Positions 42,305 through 51,977 of a stretch of DNA of 64,000 bases are shown here, piece after piece. This DNA comes from SZUA-365 sp049663345 (GTDB taxonomy: Bacteria; Bacteroidota; Ignavibacteria; SZUA-365). The DNA lies in contig JBATDG010000035.1 of the NCBI GenBank assembly GCA_049663345.1, positions 1 to 64,000 on the forward strand, in the 5' to 3' direction. Made by a program: the position numbers and the translations under genes. Numbering within the stretch: position 1 is the first letter of the stretch; each line of letters begins with the position of its first letter. The notes below the pieces were generated by a model. That model had not been told where the DNA came from. It saw only the letters and a list, made by a program, of their open reading frames with translations, and made no database searches.

Positions 42305-44965
42305 ATGGCAAAAGCACGCAGCGCCGAAAAGAAAGCCCCGCGGGGCGTCCCCTCTCCGAACCTCTCGCAGCCCGGATTCCTCCAGCAGCACGCCAACGCC
42401 ATTTTTATTGGCTTGCTCGCGCTGCTGCTGATAGGGTTTTTCCATGAGGCGTTTTTTTCCGGGAAGGTGTTTTTCGTTCCCGATAACGCGTCCCCCATGG
42501 CCTATGAAGAAGGCTACCTGAAGCAGGCGGACCAGGCGGGAGAAAATCCGTTCTGGAATCCTTACGTCTTTTCAGGTATGCCGACCTGGGGATCGTCCTC
42601 CCCCGGACATGGCATGTACATGCACACCTTCCTCGATCCCCTCAAGCCGATGGTGATCATGCAGGTGTATGGCTGGGTGCAGTCCGCAATAAATATCCTG
42701 CCGCTGCCTCCGATGTTCTGGGATATCTTCAACTTTTTCCTGCTCGGGGTGTTCGTCTTTTTCCTCGGTAAGCGACGAAGTTTCGAACCCTGGGTGGCGT
42801 TCCTCGTTGCCGTGTCGGTGGTGTTTTCGCTGTATTCGCTGAACTGGATCATGGCGGGACATAACACGAAAATCACGGTGTTCGCCTTTCTACCCGCAGT
42901 GCTTCTGCTTGTGGATCTGCTCTTCGAAAAGCGCACACTGCCGCGCATCGCTCTGCTGGTGCTCGCCATGCATCTCGCTTTCAATTCCGGACACGTTCAG
43001 ATGGTCTTCTACAGCATCATCGCGGTGCTGATGTACCTGATGTACAAATGGTATTCAGGAGAAAGCTTCGGCAAGGTAGCGCTCGTAACGCTCATCACGG
43101 TGGGCAGTGCCGCCTTTGCCTTCCTCATGCTTTCGGGACCGTATTTCGCGGCCTGGGAATACAAGGACTTCTCCATCCGCGGCGCAGGTTCAGGAGGCTC
43201 TGGCCATGCAACCGCAGCAGCAGCTGTGAGCGGACTCGATTGGAATTACGCGACATTATGGTCCTTTTCTCCGGTCGAGGTGGTTACGTTCTTCGTGCCG
43301 TCCTTTGTCGGTTTCGGCAGTCCGACGTACTGGGGGACAATGTCCTTCACCGAATCCCCGATCTATCTCGGCATCGTCATCAGCTTTTTCGCGCTGCTCG
43401 GTGTTCTGCTTCGTCCCAAAGACAAGTTTGTGCACCTCTGGGTAGCACTCGGACTTCTCTCGCTGCTGGTATCCTTCGGCAGGAATTTCAGTCCGATCTA
43501 CGATCTGTTTTTCAACTACATTCCACTCTTCAACAATTTCCGCATCCCCTCGATGATCCTTTTCCTCATGGCGCTGTGCATGGGAATGCTGGCAGGTGTG
43601 GGACTGACCGAGATCGTACGCCTCATCCGTGAGCGCAAGCGCGGTGAAGAAAGCGCGGTGACCAAGCGCCTGACGAAGGTCATCTGGATTCCCGTCGCCG
43701 TTATGGCGGTGCTGGTGATCGGATTGCTGGCTTCCGAGGGCAGCTACAAAGACATGGCTTCTGAAATGCTGAAGCAGAATCAGCCCCGCTCGTTCGAGGC
43801 AATGCAGCAGATTGCGCAGTACGAGCAGGCGGGACGCATGTCGGAACTTCCCGAACAATATCAGAACCTGACGCTCAACGGCATTTATAAAATGGCTCTC
43901 GACGACGCACTGCTCGCATTGCTGTTTGTGGCGCTTGCCGCTCTCACCTTGTGGGCGTTTGTGAAAGGCAAGATGGGGGTTGTCGCTGTACAGCTGGTGC
44001 TTCTGATTCTGCTTGTCGCTGACTGGTGGATCGTGGATTACAAGCCAATGAATATGGTGTCCCAGCGGCAGCAGGAACAATCGTTTGCGAGAACGGATGT
44101 CGTCGATTTTCTCCAAAAAGATACTACCGTGTTTCGCATCCTTCCTGCAGGCGGACACAGCGACGACAACTGGTACGTGGCGTACAGCATACAGAACGTT
44201 GCCGGCTATCATCCTGCGAAGATGAAGCTGTACGACGATGTCCGCAACAGCATGTTCAATGAATTTCAGTTCCAGGACGGCAACCATTTGCAGTCCGTCA
44301 ACTGGGCGATGCTCAGCATGCTGGATACGAAGTATGTCGTTGTGCCGGGCGACTGGCAGATTACCGCACCCTACCTGAAGCCCGTGTTCTTTGGAAATCA
44401 GGAGACGGTATATCAGAACGCCTACGTTCTTCCGCGCGCATTCTTTGTTGGGTCCTACGAAGTAATCACCGACGATGCGGCGATGTTCAAGAAAGTGGGC
44501 ACGGTGCCGGGGTACAACCCTCAGAGTATTGCGTATCTGAGCGAACAGCCGAAAGAAAAATTCGCGCAGGCGCCGGACAGCGCCCTTGCCGGAGCGAAAG
44601 CTTCGCTCGTGCATTTCGGCATCAACGGCTTCGCATACGATCTCGAGACGCCGGTCGAGGCAATTCTCAAACTCAGCGAAGTGTATTATCCCAGCGGCTG
44701 GACCGCCACTCTGGACGGCAAGCCCATCGATATTCTGCGTACAGATTATCTGCTGCGCGCGGTGGTGGTGCCTGCAGGAAAGCACCGGCTTGAAATGCAC
44801 TTCCAGCCGAAGACCTACGAAGCCGGATTGATCGTCACCACGCTAACCAATTATTCCATTGCCCTCGTGTTTCTGCTTTCCTTCCTATTATGGCTGCGGA
44901 AGCGGCAGAAGAAAGGCGGGGCACCGGCGTCTTCGAATGAAAATGAAGAGCAAACCGCGGCGTGA
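42305..44965 (+). CDS. YfhO family polytopic membrane protein
   Basis: An 886-residue membrane protein with about 12-14 predicted helices in the first 600 residues and a 230-residue extracytoplasmic tail. The N-terminal loop FFSGKVFFVPDNASPMAYEEGY and the motif FWNPYVFSGMPTW match YfhO/GT-C-fold proteins, some of which glycosylate lipoteichoic acids or proteins using lipid-linked sugars. The loop LNWIMAGHNTKITVFAF and FFNYIPLFNNFRIPS are also conserved in this family. It starts the glycan cluster and overlaps the next gene (GTGA at 44962). Confidence 0.9.
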   Translation: MAKARSAEKKAPRGVPSPNLSQPGFLQQHANAIFIGLLALLLIGFFHEAFFSGKVFFVPDNASPMAYEEGYLKQADQAGENPFWNPYVFSGMPTWGSSSPGHGMYMHTFLDPLKPMVIMQVYGWVQSAINILPLPPMFWDIFNFFLLGVFVFFLGKRRSFEPWVAFLVAVSVVFSLYSLNWIMAGHNTKITVFAFLPAVLLLVDLLFEKRTLPRIALLVLAMHLAFNSGHVQMVFYSIIAVLMYLMYKWYSGESFGKVALVTLITVGSAAFAFLMLSGPYFAAWEYKDFSIRGAGSGGSGHATAAAAVSGLDWNYATLWSFSPVEVVTFFVPSFVGFGSPTYWGTMSFTESPIYLGIVISFFALLGVLLRPKDKFVHLWVALGLLSLLVSFGRNFSPIYDLFFNYIPLFNNFRIPSMILFLMALCMGMLAGVGLTEIVRLIRERKRGEESAVTKRLTKVIWIPVAVMAVLVIGLLASEGSYKDMASEMLKQNQPRSFEAMQQIAQYEQAGRMSELPEQYQNLTLNGIYKMALDDALLALLFVALAALTLWAFVKGKMGVVAVQLVLLILLVADWWIVDYKPMNMVSQRQQEQSFARTDVVDFLQKDTTVFRILPAGGHSDDNWYVAYSIQNVAGYHPAKMKLYDDVRNSMFNEFQFQDGNHLQSVNWAMLSMLDTKYVVVPGDWQITAPYLKPVFFGNQETVYQNAYVLPRAFFVGSYEVITDDAAMFKKVGTVPGYNPQSIAYLSEQPKEKFAQAPDSALAGAKASLVHFGINGFAYDLETPVEAILKLSEVYYPSGWTATLDGKPIDILRTDYLLRAVVVPAGKHRLEMHFQPKTYEAGLIVTTLTNYSIALVFLLSFLLWLRKRQKKGGAPASSNENEEQTAA

Positions 44966-46098
44966 AGGTCGTCATCTCCGTCGGCGGGAAATTCCATGCG
45001 CTGGAGCTCGCCGAACAGCTTGACAAGCGCGGGTACCTTGAGCGCATCATCACTACCAAGCTGTGGTATGTGAAGAAGCGCTTCCGGGCGAGCCGATTCC
45101 ACGTCATTCCTGCGCCGGAATATCTCGGCGCTATTGTGCGGAAAGTGCCCTGGCTGCGGCGGCGCGGATACTATTCCTGGTTCAAGGACAATCTCTTCGA
45201 TGCCCTCGCACGGAAGTACATTCCCCCCTGCGATATTTTCCATGCCTGGGGGAATTACGCGCTGGCATCCATTCCCTCCGCTCGTCAGCATAATGCCAAA
45301 GTGGTCATTGAGCGCGGCTCGACGCATCCCCATTTTCAGGACAGCATCCTCCGTGAAGAGCTTCATCGCTTCGGCATGGAGGTCGAGCTCGCGCATCCGC
45401 AGATCATCAGGAAGGGTCTGCAGGAAATGGATATGGCCGACGCAGTGATCATCCCCTCCATGTTTGTAGAGCGCACCTTCCTTGACGCAGGCTTTCCGGC
45501 CGCGAAGCTGCATGTCGTTCCCTACGGCTTCAATCCCGCCCAATTCCGTGTGGGAGAAAAAAAGGACGATGTGTTCCGCGTTCTTTTTGTCGGGAATATC
45601 GGCATACAGAAGGGCGTGCACTATCTGCTTGAGGCCTGGTCCCGGCTCAAACTCGCCAACGCTGAACTCGTATTCATCGGGACGGTAGAGGAGGGGATCA
45701 AACCGATGCTTGAGAGATATGCCGGGCTGTTCACCTTGCGCGGCCACATTCCGCATGAGCAGCTGCAGGAGGAATACGCTCAGGCCTCCGTTTTTGTGCT
45801 GCCCTCATTGCAGGAAGGATCGGCGCTCGTGACGTATGAAGCCATGGCCTGCGGACTTCCGCTTCTCGTCAGCACCAACACCGGCAGCGTTGCCGTCGAT
45901 GGCGAACACGGTTTTATTATTCCGATACGCGACTCTGATATTATCGCCGAGAGGCTTTCCTGGCTGCATGCACATCAGGACGAAGCCCGCGCGATGGGCC
46001 GGCGCGCAGCGGAATTCATCCGGGATTTTACATGGGACAGATACGCGCGCAGCGTGATCGAGGTCTACCGTTCCCTTCTGTCGGAGGCCGCGGAGTGA
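44962..46098 (+). CDS. glycosyltransferase family 4
   Basis: A 378-residue GT-B enzyme with a GTG start overlapping the upstream stop. The Rossmann start is VVISVGGKFHALELAEQL; the donor-binding half has VLFVGNIGIQKGVHYLLEAW and the acidic E-x7-E motif within PSLQEGSALVTYEAMACGLP. GT4 enzymes transfer sugars from nucleotide donors with retention. Coupled to the flippase by GTGA. Confidence 0.9.
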   Translation: MKVVISVGGKFHALELAEQLDKRGYLERIITTKLWYVKKRFRASRFHVIPAPEYLGAIVRKVPWLRRRGYYSWFKDNLFDALARKYIPPCDIFHAWGNYALASIPSARQHNAKVVIERGSTHPHFQDSILREELHRFGMEVELAHPQIIRKGLQEMDMADAVIIPSMFVERTFLDAGFPAAKLHVVPYGFNPAQFRVGEKKDDVFRVLFVGNIGIQKGVHYLLEAWSRLKLANAELVFIGTVEEGIKPMLERYAGLFTLRGHIPHEQLQEEYAQASVFVLPSLQEGSALVTYEAMACGLPLLVSTNTGSVAVDGEHGFIIPIRDSDIIAERLSWLHAHQDEARAMGRRAAEFIRDFTWDRYARSVIEVYRSLLSEAAE

Positions 46099-47612
46099 GC
46101 ATCGCAAGGAAAGCGCTTATCGGGGCGATCTGGGCCAGCGGTGCGAACTATATCAGTCAGGGGATCGGTTTTATCTCGCTGACTGTTCTCGGTCGCCTGC
46201 TGCTTGAGCAGGATTTCGGACTCGTCGCCACAGCGAACTCGATGATCCAGTTTATTTTCATTTTGTCAGCATTTTCTTTCAATCTCTCCATCATTCAATG
46301 CCAGGATGATCACGACGCACTCTACTCTACTGCTTTTGTCCTGAACATCGCCCTCAGCGCCGTTTCGCTTCTTTTGACGGTGGGGTCTGTAGTCACCTAT
46401 TCGTTCTTCCGGGAACTGAGTGCGGTAGAGATCGCCGTCATTTTTTCTCTCGCCATCGCCAACATCTTCAACCTTTTCGGACAGCTGTTCGACGCGATTC
46501 TTCAGCGAAATCTCGAGTTCAAAAAAACATCCGCCATTGCCTTTTTTATGAACCTGATCAATCCGCTTGTCGCAGTGGTCATGGCCTTTTATGGAGCAGG
46601 CGTCTGGAGCATCGTCTGCGGACAGATTGCAGCCGGTCTTGTGTTCATGCTCGGGGGATATTATTTCGCTGGCTGGCCGATCAGCCTCCGCTATAATAAG
46701 GAAACAGCGCAATGGTTTTTCAAGCTCGGGTGGCGTTTTCTCGGGTCGCGTGCATTGGAGGTCGTGTATTCCGAGCTGGATCGTCTCGTGATCAAATCGA
46801 GAAACAGCTACGTGCAGGTCGGGATTTATGACCGCGCCGCTATGGCTGCACGTTATCCCGCACGGGTCGTCACACCAGCTATTATCAACGTCGCGCTGCC
46901 GGTGTATTCGCGCCTCAAAGCGGATGTACGGCAATTGTCGGATGCTTACACCCTCGTCAATTATTTTCTGATCCGCACGCTCCTTCCCTTCGGACTGATT
47001 TTTCTGCTCATCCCGGATTATTTCATGGCAGGCGTTCTAGGTGAAAAATGGATTAGTGCAGCGCCCGTATTGAAAGTACTTGCCGCCTACGCTGTAATAC
47101 ATCCCATGGTGGAAAACTTTCGCGTATTGTTCTATTCGCTCGGCAGGCCCGAGGAAGTCGCGAAAGTGCGTGTGATACAGATCATCGTTTTTATCCCTGT
47201 ACTCTTCGGACTTGTCGCATGGATGGGAATCACGGGTGCCGCATGGGCGCTGCTGCTGAGCATCGTGGTGACTTACGTTGTGTTCGCCTGGCGCGCGCAG
47301 AACACGATCACCTATCCGCTGCTGCGGACCATCACGATTCCCATCGTGATCAGCGTGCTTACAGCGGCCATCTTCTTCGTTTTGCCGGTCCCTGCTGTAG
47401 ACAGCCACATCGTTGGACTTGGCCTCTATTCTGTTCTTATACTTGCAATTTTCCTATCTTTGGAGATGGTTTTCGAAGGGAAGGCGCTTCTGAAGCACTT
47501 TGCATATTTCAAGGGCTTATTGAAGAATCCTTCGACGAACTCTGAATACCATGCGGGCCCTGATGAAGATAAAAGGCAGGATCATCACTCAGAAACAGAC
47601 AACGATCGATGA
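46095..47612 (+). CDS. polysaccharide flippase (Wzx/MATE-like)
   Basis: A 505-residue integral membrane protein with about 12-14 helices. The GTG start at 46095 overlaps the previous stop. N-terminal ALIGAIWASGANYISQGIGFISLTVLGRLL and the segment AAYAVIHPMVENFRVLFYSLGRPEEVAKV are typical of polysaccharide biosynthesis exporters. It likely flips lipid-linked oligosaccharides across the inner membrane. Overlaps the methyltransferase start. Confidence 0.9.
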   Translation: MSIARKALIGAIWASGANYISQGIGFISLTVLGRLLLEQDFGLVATANSMIQFIFILSAFSFNLSIIQCQDDHDALYSTAFVLNIALSAVSLLLTVGSVVTYSFFRELSAVEIAVIFSLAIANIFNLFGQLFDAILQRNLEFKKTSAIAFFMNLINPLVAVVMAFYGAGVWSIVCGQIAAGLVFMLGGYYFAGWPISLRYNKETAQWFFKLGWRFLGSRALEVVYSELDRLVIKSRNSYVQVGIYDRAAMAARYPARVVTPAIINVALPVYSRLKADVRQLSDAYTLVNYFLIRTLLPFGLIFLLIPDYFMAGVLGEKWISAAPVLKVLAAYAVIHPMVENFRVLFYSLGRPEEVAKVRVIQIIVFIPVLFGLVAWMGITGAAWALLLSIVVTYVVFAWRAQNTITYPLLRTITIPIVISVLTAAIFFVLPVPAVDSHIVGLGLYSVLILAIFLSLEMVFEGKALLKHFAYFKGLLKNPSTNSEYHAGPDEDKRQDHHSETDNDR

Positions 47613-48370
47613 AAAGCAAAGAAAAATATAACGAGTCGTTCATTTACGATGAATCATCGCTGGAAAGGGAGACTCTGACCATTGAGCCGCGGTTCGGGGC
47701 ATTCCTGCAGAGTGTAGTCGGGAAAGGCAATCGCGTGCTTGATGTGGGCTGCGGTACCGGGCGCTATACGATTCACTCGCAGCGTGCCGGTAACACCATG
47801 ATCGGTTCGGAACTTGTGCATTCCGCCGCCCGCGGCGCGCGAATGCGTGGATTGGACGTTATCGTTGCTGATTCTGAAACCAGGTTCCCCTTTGCCGATG
47901 CGACGTTTGATCGCGCACAGTGCATCGAGGTGATCGAGCATATGATGGACCCTGTTTCAACACTACGTGAGATAAACCGGGTGTTAAAGCTGGGAGGCGC
48001 GTTGTTCATTTCTACGCCCAACGCGGCCTGGTGGGCTCATCGTCTATTAATGCTGGTTGGGATTACCAGCTTTGGACATAGTCCGACGTACCCTGTGGAA
48101 ATCAACATGCATATACGACATTTTACCATGTCAACGCTTCGCAGCTTTCTTGAGCGCATGGGCTTCGAAGTGATTCGCACACAAGGTACATACACTGGAT
48201 TCCCAACTGCTTTGATTGAGTATTTTCCGGCCATTGGTGGTGTGCTCAAGGTTGTCGGCAGGCTGACCGGAGGACTCGGCTTCCTCGCAAAACAGAATAT
48301 CTGGCCATCACTCACTTCCGCTGGCCTCGTTTTCCATGTGCGGAAAATTGGTGATCCAGAAAGCGAATGA
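47609..48370 (+). CDS. class I SAM-dependent methyltransferase
   Basis: A 253-residue methyltransferase: RVLDVGCGTGRYT binds SAM; FPFADATFDRAQCIEVIEHMMDP and LKLGGALFISTPNAAWW are the following strands of the Rossmann fold. The C-terminal section (about 200-253) is more hydrophobic. Position suggests methylation of a sugar or a glycolipid. It overlaps its neighbours by four bases at both ends. Confidence 0.88.
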   Translation: MKSKEKYNESFIYDESSLERETLTIEPRFGAFLQSVVGKGNRVLDVGCGTGRYTIHSQRAGNTMIGSELVHSAARGARMRGLDVIVADSETRFPFADATFDRAQCIEVIEHMMDPVSTLREINRVLKLGGALFISTPNAAWWAHRLLMLVGITSFGHSPTYPVEINMHIRHFTMSTLRSFLERMGFEVIRTQGTYTGFPTALIEYFPAIGGVLKVVGRLTGGLGFLAKQNIWPSLTSAGLVFHVRKIGDPESE

Positions 48371-49398
48371 AACTCCTCCTCGTCTGTGAATACTGGTACG
48401 GGACCGGCGGCTGGTCATACAAGGGCTATCTCGAACAGCTCGGCTGCGATGTGCGCGTGTTTGATTTCCGTCAACCATATTTCACTACCGGTGCCGCAAT
48501 ACCTCTCGTCAGCGCTGTCACGCGCCGCATAAACCGTCGGCAGATGAACGCCGCCTTCGTGGCCGCGGTGGACGAATTTCGTCCGGATGCGATTTTATTT
48601 CTCAAGGGCGAGACGATCTACGAAAGCGCCATTCGCGAGGTGAAGGAGCGATTCAAGCCCATCCTTCTGCAGTGGTATCCTGATGGTCCGTTCAACGTCG
48701 AGAACCACAACGCCACCCGCGACAGCATCGCCAGCATTCCGCTTTTCGACATCTACTACATCTATGCGAAATCACTCATGCAGCCGCTGCGCGAAGCTGG
48801 TGCCCGGCGTATCGAATACCTGGCGTTCTGTTACGACCCGGCCATGCTTCAGCGTCCCGACGGGATAAGCGACGCCGACCGTGCGAAATACGCCACCGAC
48901 GTGGTGTTTGCCGGCACGTGGGAGCCGATGCGCGAATGGTGGCTGGAGAAGGTCACCGAGTTCGACCTTTCCGTCTGGGGAAATATGTGGGAGCGGGTCC
49001 AGGAAGGAACGCCCCTGCGCAAGCGCTGGAAAGGCAATGCGGTGTACGGAGATGAAATTTCGAAGCTGTTCGCCGTTTCCCGCATTCACCTGAATTTCCT
49101 GCGCGAGCAGAACAAGGATTCGCACAATGTGCGTACGTTTGAAATTCCCGGCTACGGCGGTTTCCTGCTCACACAGCGTTCGCTGGAGCAGGCGGAAGAT
49201 TTATATGTCGAAGGACGGGAAATTGCCTGCTTCGAAACTGTCGATGAGCTGAAGGAAAAGATCAGCTACTATCTCTATCACGAAAATGAACGCCTGGCCA
49301 TTGCAGAGGCAGGGCATGAACGCGCCGTACGCGAGCATCAGGCCATCCATCGGCTGCAGCGCATCGTCGACGATACAAAGGCGCTGCTCGGTGCGTGA
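48367..49398 (+). CDS. CgeB-like glycosyltransferase
   Basis: A 343-residue protein: LLLVCEYWYGTGGWSYKGYLEQLG opens the Rossmann fold; LQWYPDGPFNV, DVVFAGTWEPMREWW and FLREQNKDSHNVRTFEIPGYGGFLL match the CgeB/spore-protein glycosyltransferase family (glycosyltransferase group 1_2). Related proteins modify surface glycans. Follows the methyltransferase with an ATGA overlap. Confidence 0.85.
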   Translation: MKLLLVCEYWYGTGGWSYKGYLEQLGCDVRVFDFRQPYFTTGAAIPLVSAVTRRINRRQMNAAFVAAVDEFRPDAILFLKGETIYESAIREVKERFKPILLQWYPDGPFNVENHNATRDSIASIPLFDIYYIYAKSLMQPLREAGARRIEYLAFCYDPAMLQRPDGISDADRAKYATDVVFAGTWEPMREWWLEKVTEFDLSVWGNMWERVQEGTPLRKRWKGNAVYGDEISKLFAVSRIHLNFLREQNKDSHNVRTFEIPGYGGFLLTQRSLEQAEDLYVEGREIACFETVDELKEKISYYLYHENERLAIAEAGHERAVREHQAIHRLQRIVDDTKALLGA

Positions 49399-49412
49399 GG
49401 CCTCCGCAGCCT

Positions 49413-49473
49413 GCAGAGCCGCAGTTTGCAGAGCCGCAGTTTGCGCGAGTCCGCAGTTTGCGCGAGTCCGCAG
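49413..49473. repeat. composite tandem repeat (15-bp x2, then 17-bp x1.8)
   Basis: Two copies of GCAGAGCCGCAGTTT (49413-49427, 49428-49442) are followed by GCGCGAGTCCGCAGTTT (49443-49459) and a truncated copy to 49473. The units share CCGCAGTTTGC. It lies in the only sizeable gap (155 bp) of the glycan cluster. Confidence 0.9.
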
Positions 49474-49553
49474 CTGAGGACAGGTTATTCAGCCATTAAC
49501 ACCAGAACCGGAAACTATTTACTTCAACGAGCGAAAGCCCGAGAACACGATAC

Positions 49554-50714
49554 ATGAAGATTCTCCTGCTCACATCCGATTTCCTTCCCAACATTGGCGG
49601 CATGGCAAGCCATGCGCTTGAGCTGGCGCGGGCACACGTGCAGAACGGGCATCAGCTCGATCTCGTCCATCCCGTGTACGGTGCAGGGGAGGATCATGTC
49701 GAGGAAATGGAAGGCTTCACTGTCCACAAGCTGTTCGTGGACAACGACACGCCCAAGCTGAAGCATCTTCTGTACATCCGGAAGGTGCGGGATTACGTGC
49801 GGAAGCTGCATGCCGCCGCGTCCTTCGACGTCCTGCACTGGCACGACCTGACGCCGAATTGCTGGACCACATGGACCCTCCGCAGCGATCTTCCGCTGGT
49901 GTGGACCAACCACACATCGAATTATCTGGAGATGTTCGAGACCGGCATCGGGCGGTTCAAGATCAGGCTTTTCCTCGGGCATGCCGACGCGATCATCAGT
50001 CCCAGCAACGAGCTTCATGAGAAATCGGCTGCGACGGGGATATCATCCTTGCAGAATTTCTATATCCCCAACGGCGTTGATGCCGCGAAATTTCAGCCCG
50101 GCAACAGCTTCGGCGTCATCGACAAGGATTACGGCCTCGATCCCGCGCGGCCGGTGATTATCTGTCCCAGACGCCTGGAACCGAAAAACGGCGTCGAATA
50201 TTTTATTCGCGCCATTCCGCTGGTGCGCGCCGAAATTCCGGATGTGCAGTTCCTCATCGTCGGCGGCGGCTTTCCCGATGAACGCAAGCGATTCGAAGCG
50301 CTGCTCAAGGAAGCAGGGCAGTCGCACGATGTGTTTTTCACGGGCAACGTGCCCAACAGCGCCATGCCGAAATTCTACGCTCTCGCGACCATTGCCGCGC
50401 TGCCTTCGCTGATGGAGGCCACGAGCATTTCCGGGCTCGAAGCAATGGCCAGCGGACTGCCTCTTGTCGGCACGAGGGTAGGCGGCATTCCGGAGATCAT
50501 TGAAGACGGAGAAAGCGGCATGCTCGTCGATGCCCGCAGTCCTGAGCAGCTCGCCGCGGCGTTTATCCAGCTGCTCAACGATCAGGAACTGCGCTCACGT
50601 CTCGGTGCCGGAGCACGGCGCCGCGTCGAAGAAACTTTCGCCTGGCCCGAAATATCCCGCCGCACCGTGGCGGTCTACGACAAAGCCATCGCAAAATGGA
50701 AAGCGCGTCAGTAA
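49554..50714 (+). CDS. glycosyltransferase family 4
   Basis: A 386-residue GT-B enzyme. N-terminus ILLLTSDFLPNIGGMASHALELARA contains the GG acceptor loop typical of GT4. Donor half: VIICPRRLEPKNGVEYFIRAI and the E-x7-E region in PSLMEATSISGLEAMASGLPLV. The closest match is to mannosyl- or glucosyltransferases of capsule and LPS pathways, though the sugar cannot be read from sequence. Followed by another GT4 after 30 bp. Confidence 0.92.
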   Translation: MKILLLTSDFLPNIGGMASHALELARAHVQNGHQLDLVHPVYGAGEDHVEEMEGFTVHKLFVDNDTPKLKHLLYIRKVRDYVRKLHAAASFDVLHWHDLTPNCWTTWTLRSDLPLVWTNHTSNYLEMFETGIGRFKIRLFLGHADAIISPSNELHEKSAATGISSLQNFYIPNGVDAAKFQPGNSFGVIDKDYGLDPARPVIICPRRLEPKNGVEYFIRAIPLVRAEIPDVQFLIVGGGFPDERKRFEALLKEAGQSHDVFFTGNVPNSAMPKFYALATIAALPSLMEATSISGLEAMASGLPLVGTRVGGIPEIIEDGESGMLVDARSPEQLAAAFIQLLNDQELRSRLGAGARRRVEETFAWPEISRRTVAVYDKAIAKWKARQ

Positions 50715-50744
50715 TTAATTTTGAAACTTCAGGCTATCCGCTCT

Positions 50745-51869
50745 GTGAACGTTCTCGTCATCAGCCATACCTACATCACACGCATCGGCCGCGAAAAGTG
50801 GCGCGAGCTCGCGCGTCTGTACGATGTCAATCTGAAAATCATCGTTCCGACCGTGTGGAAGGATTATCTCTTTACCATCCGTGCCGAGGATCATCGCGAC
50901 GACGAACTAGATGTAACGGCTCTTCCGGTTATGTTCAGCGGCAAGGAGGCGGCGCATTTTTACAAATCCGCATACCTGTGTATGCGCGATTTCAAGCCCG
51001 ACGTGCTGCATGTGGAAGAGGGGACCGACGCATTTTCCTATTTCCAGGCGCTGGTCTACAAAAGAATATTCGCTCCCGAGGCGAAGACGCTGTTTTTCAC
51101 ATGGATGAATTTCGAGAAGACGCTGAATTTTCCGTTCACGTTTTTCGAACGCTTCAATCTTATTCGTTCCGACGCCGCGATCTGCGGCAACGCCGACGCG
51201 CGCGATATCCTGCGGAAAAAAGGATACGATAAGCCGATTCACGTGATGCCGCTGCTCGGACTCGATGCGGATTTATTCCGAAAGCGTCCGCAGCCGGAGC
51301 TGGCCGCGGAAGTCGGCATGAAGGGCAAGGTGATCGGATTCATCGGACGATTCGTGCCGGAAAAGGGCGTGATGAATCTGCTGGAAGCCGCCGCTGCGCT
51401 GAGAGGCGAATGGTCACTGCTGCTCATCGGCGGCGGGGCGCAGGAGTTCGATCTTCGGCGAAGGGCGGAAGAACTCGGCTGTGCGGATCGCGTACGTTTT
51501 GTGCTCTCCATTCCTCATGCGGAAGTCCCGAAGTACATCAACCTCATGGATCTGCTTGTGCTGCCGTCGTACACCGTGCCGCATTGGAAGGAACAGTTCG
51601 GGCAGGTGCTGGTGCAGGCCATGGCCTCGGAGGTGCCGGTACTCGGTTCGACGCATGCCGAAATTCCGAATGTCATCGGAGACGCCGGCTTTACTTTCGA
51701 AGAGAAAAACTGGGACGACCTGCAGGCGAAGCTGCAGATGCTGTTTGATGATGACGCCCTGCGGGCGGAATACGGTCCCCGCGGCCGTGAACATGTTCTC
51801 ACCCACTTCACCAACACACGCATCGCCGAAAAGACCTGGGCGGTGTATCAGGAACTGCTTGCCGGCTGA
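50745..51869 (+). CDS. glycosyltransferase family 4
   Basis: A 374-residue GT-B enzyme. The GTG at 50745 is chosen because it starts the Rossmann strand NVLVISHTYI; a TTG at 50721 would add eight residues. The donor half has VIGFIGRFVPEKGVMNLLEAA, LLIGGGAQE and PSYTVPHWKEQFGQVLVQAMASEVPVLG with the E-x7-(A) motif. Last gene of the glycan cluster, followed by a terminator. Confidence 0.9.
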   Translation: MNVLVISHTYITRIGREKWRELARLYDVNLKIIVPTVWKDYLFTIRAEDHRDDELDVTALPVMFSGKEAAHFYKSAYLCMRDFKPDVLHVEEGTDAFSYFQALVYKRIFAPEAKTLFFTWMNFEKTLNFPFTFFERFNLIRSDAAICGNADARDILRKKGYDKPIHVMPLLGLDADLFRKRPQPELAAEVGMKGKVIGFIGRFVPEKGVMNLLEAAAALRGEWSLLLIGGGAQEFDLRRRAEELGCADRVRFVLSIPHAEVPKYINLMDLLVLPSYTVPHWKEQFGQVLVQAMASEVPVLGSTHAEIPNVIGDAGFTFEEKNWDDLQAKLQMLFDDDALRAEYGPRGREHVLTHFTNTRIAEKTWAVYQELLAG

Positions 51870-51872
51870 ATT

Positions 51873-51902
51873 CCACCGGAGCGGTTCGTCCGGTGTTTTT
51901 TG
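51873..51902 (+). terminator. terminator of the glycan cluster
   Basis: CACCGGA and TCCGGTG form a 7-bp stem with loop GCGGTTCG followed by six or seven T residues, placed just after the last glycosyltransferase stop. Confidence 0.88.
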
Positions 51903-51977
51903 CTTTCATCGCTGCTCGGCGGTACTTTTGTATGCTCGCCCTGGGCGAGTATCATCCGCAAACAGTGAAACGGTATC

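Noticed and set aside
43256..44800. 514-residue minus-strand open frame opposite YfhO
   Set aside because: No signal peptide or family match; it is highly enriched in His and Arg and mirrors the codon third-position bias of the YfhO gene.
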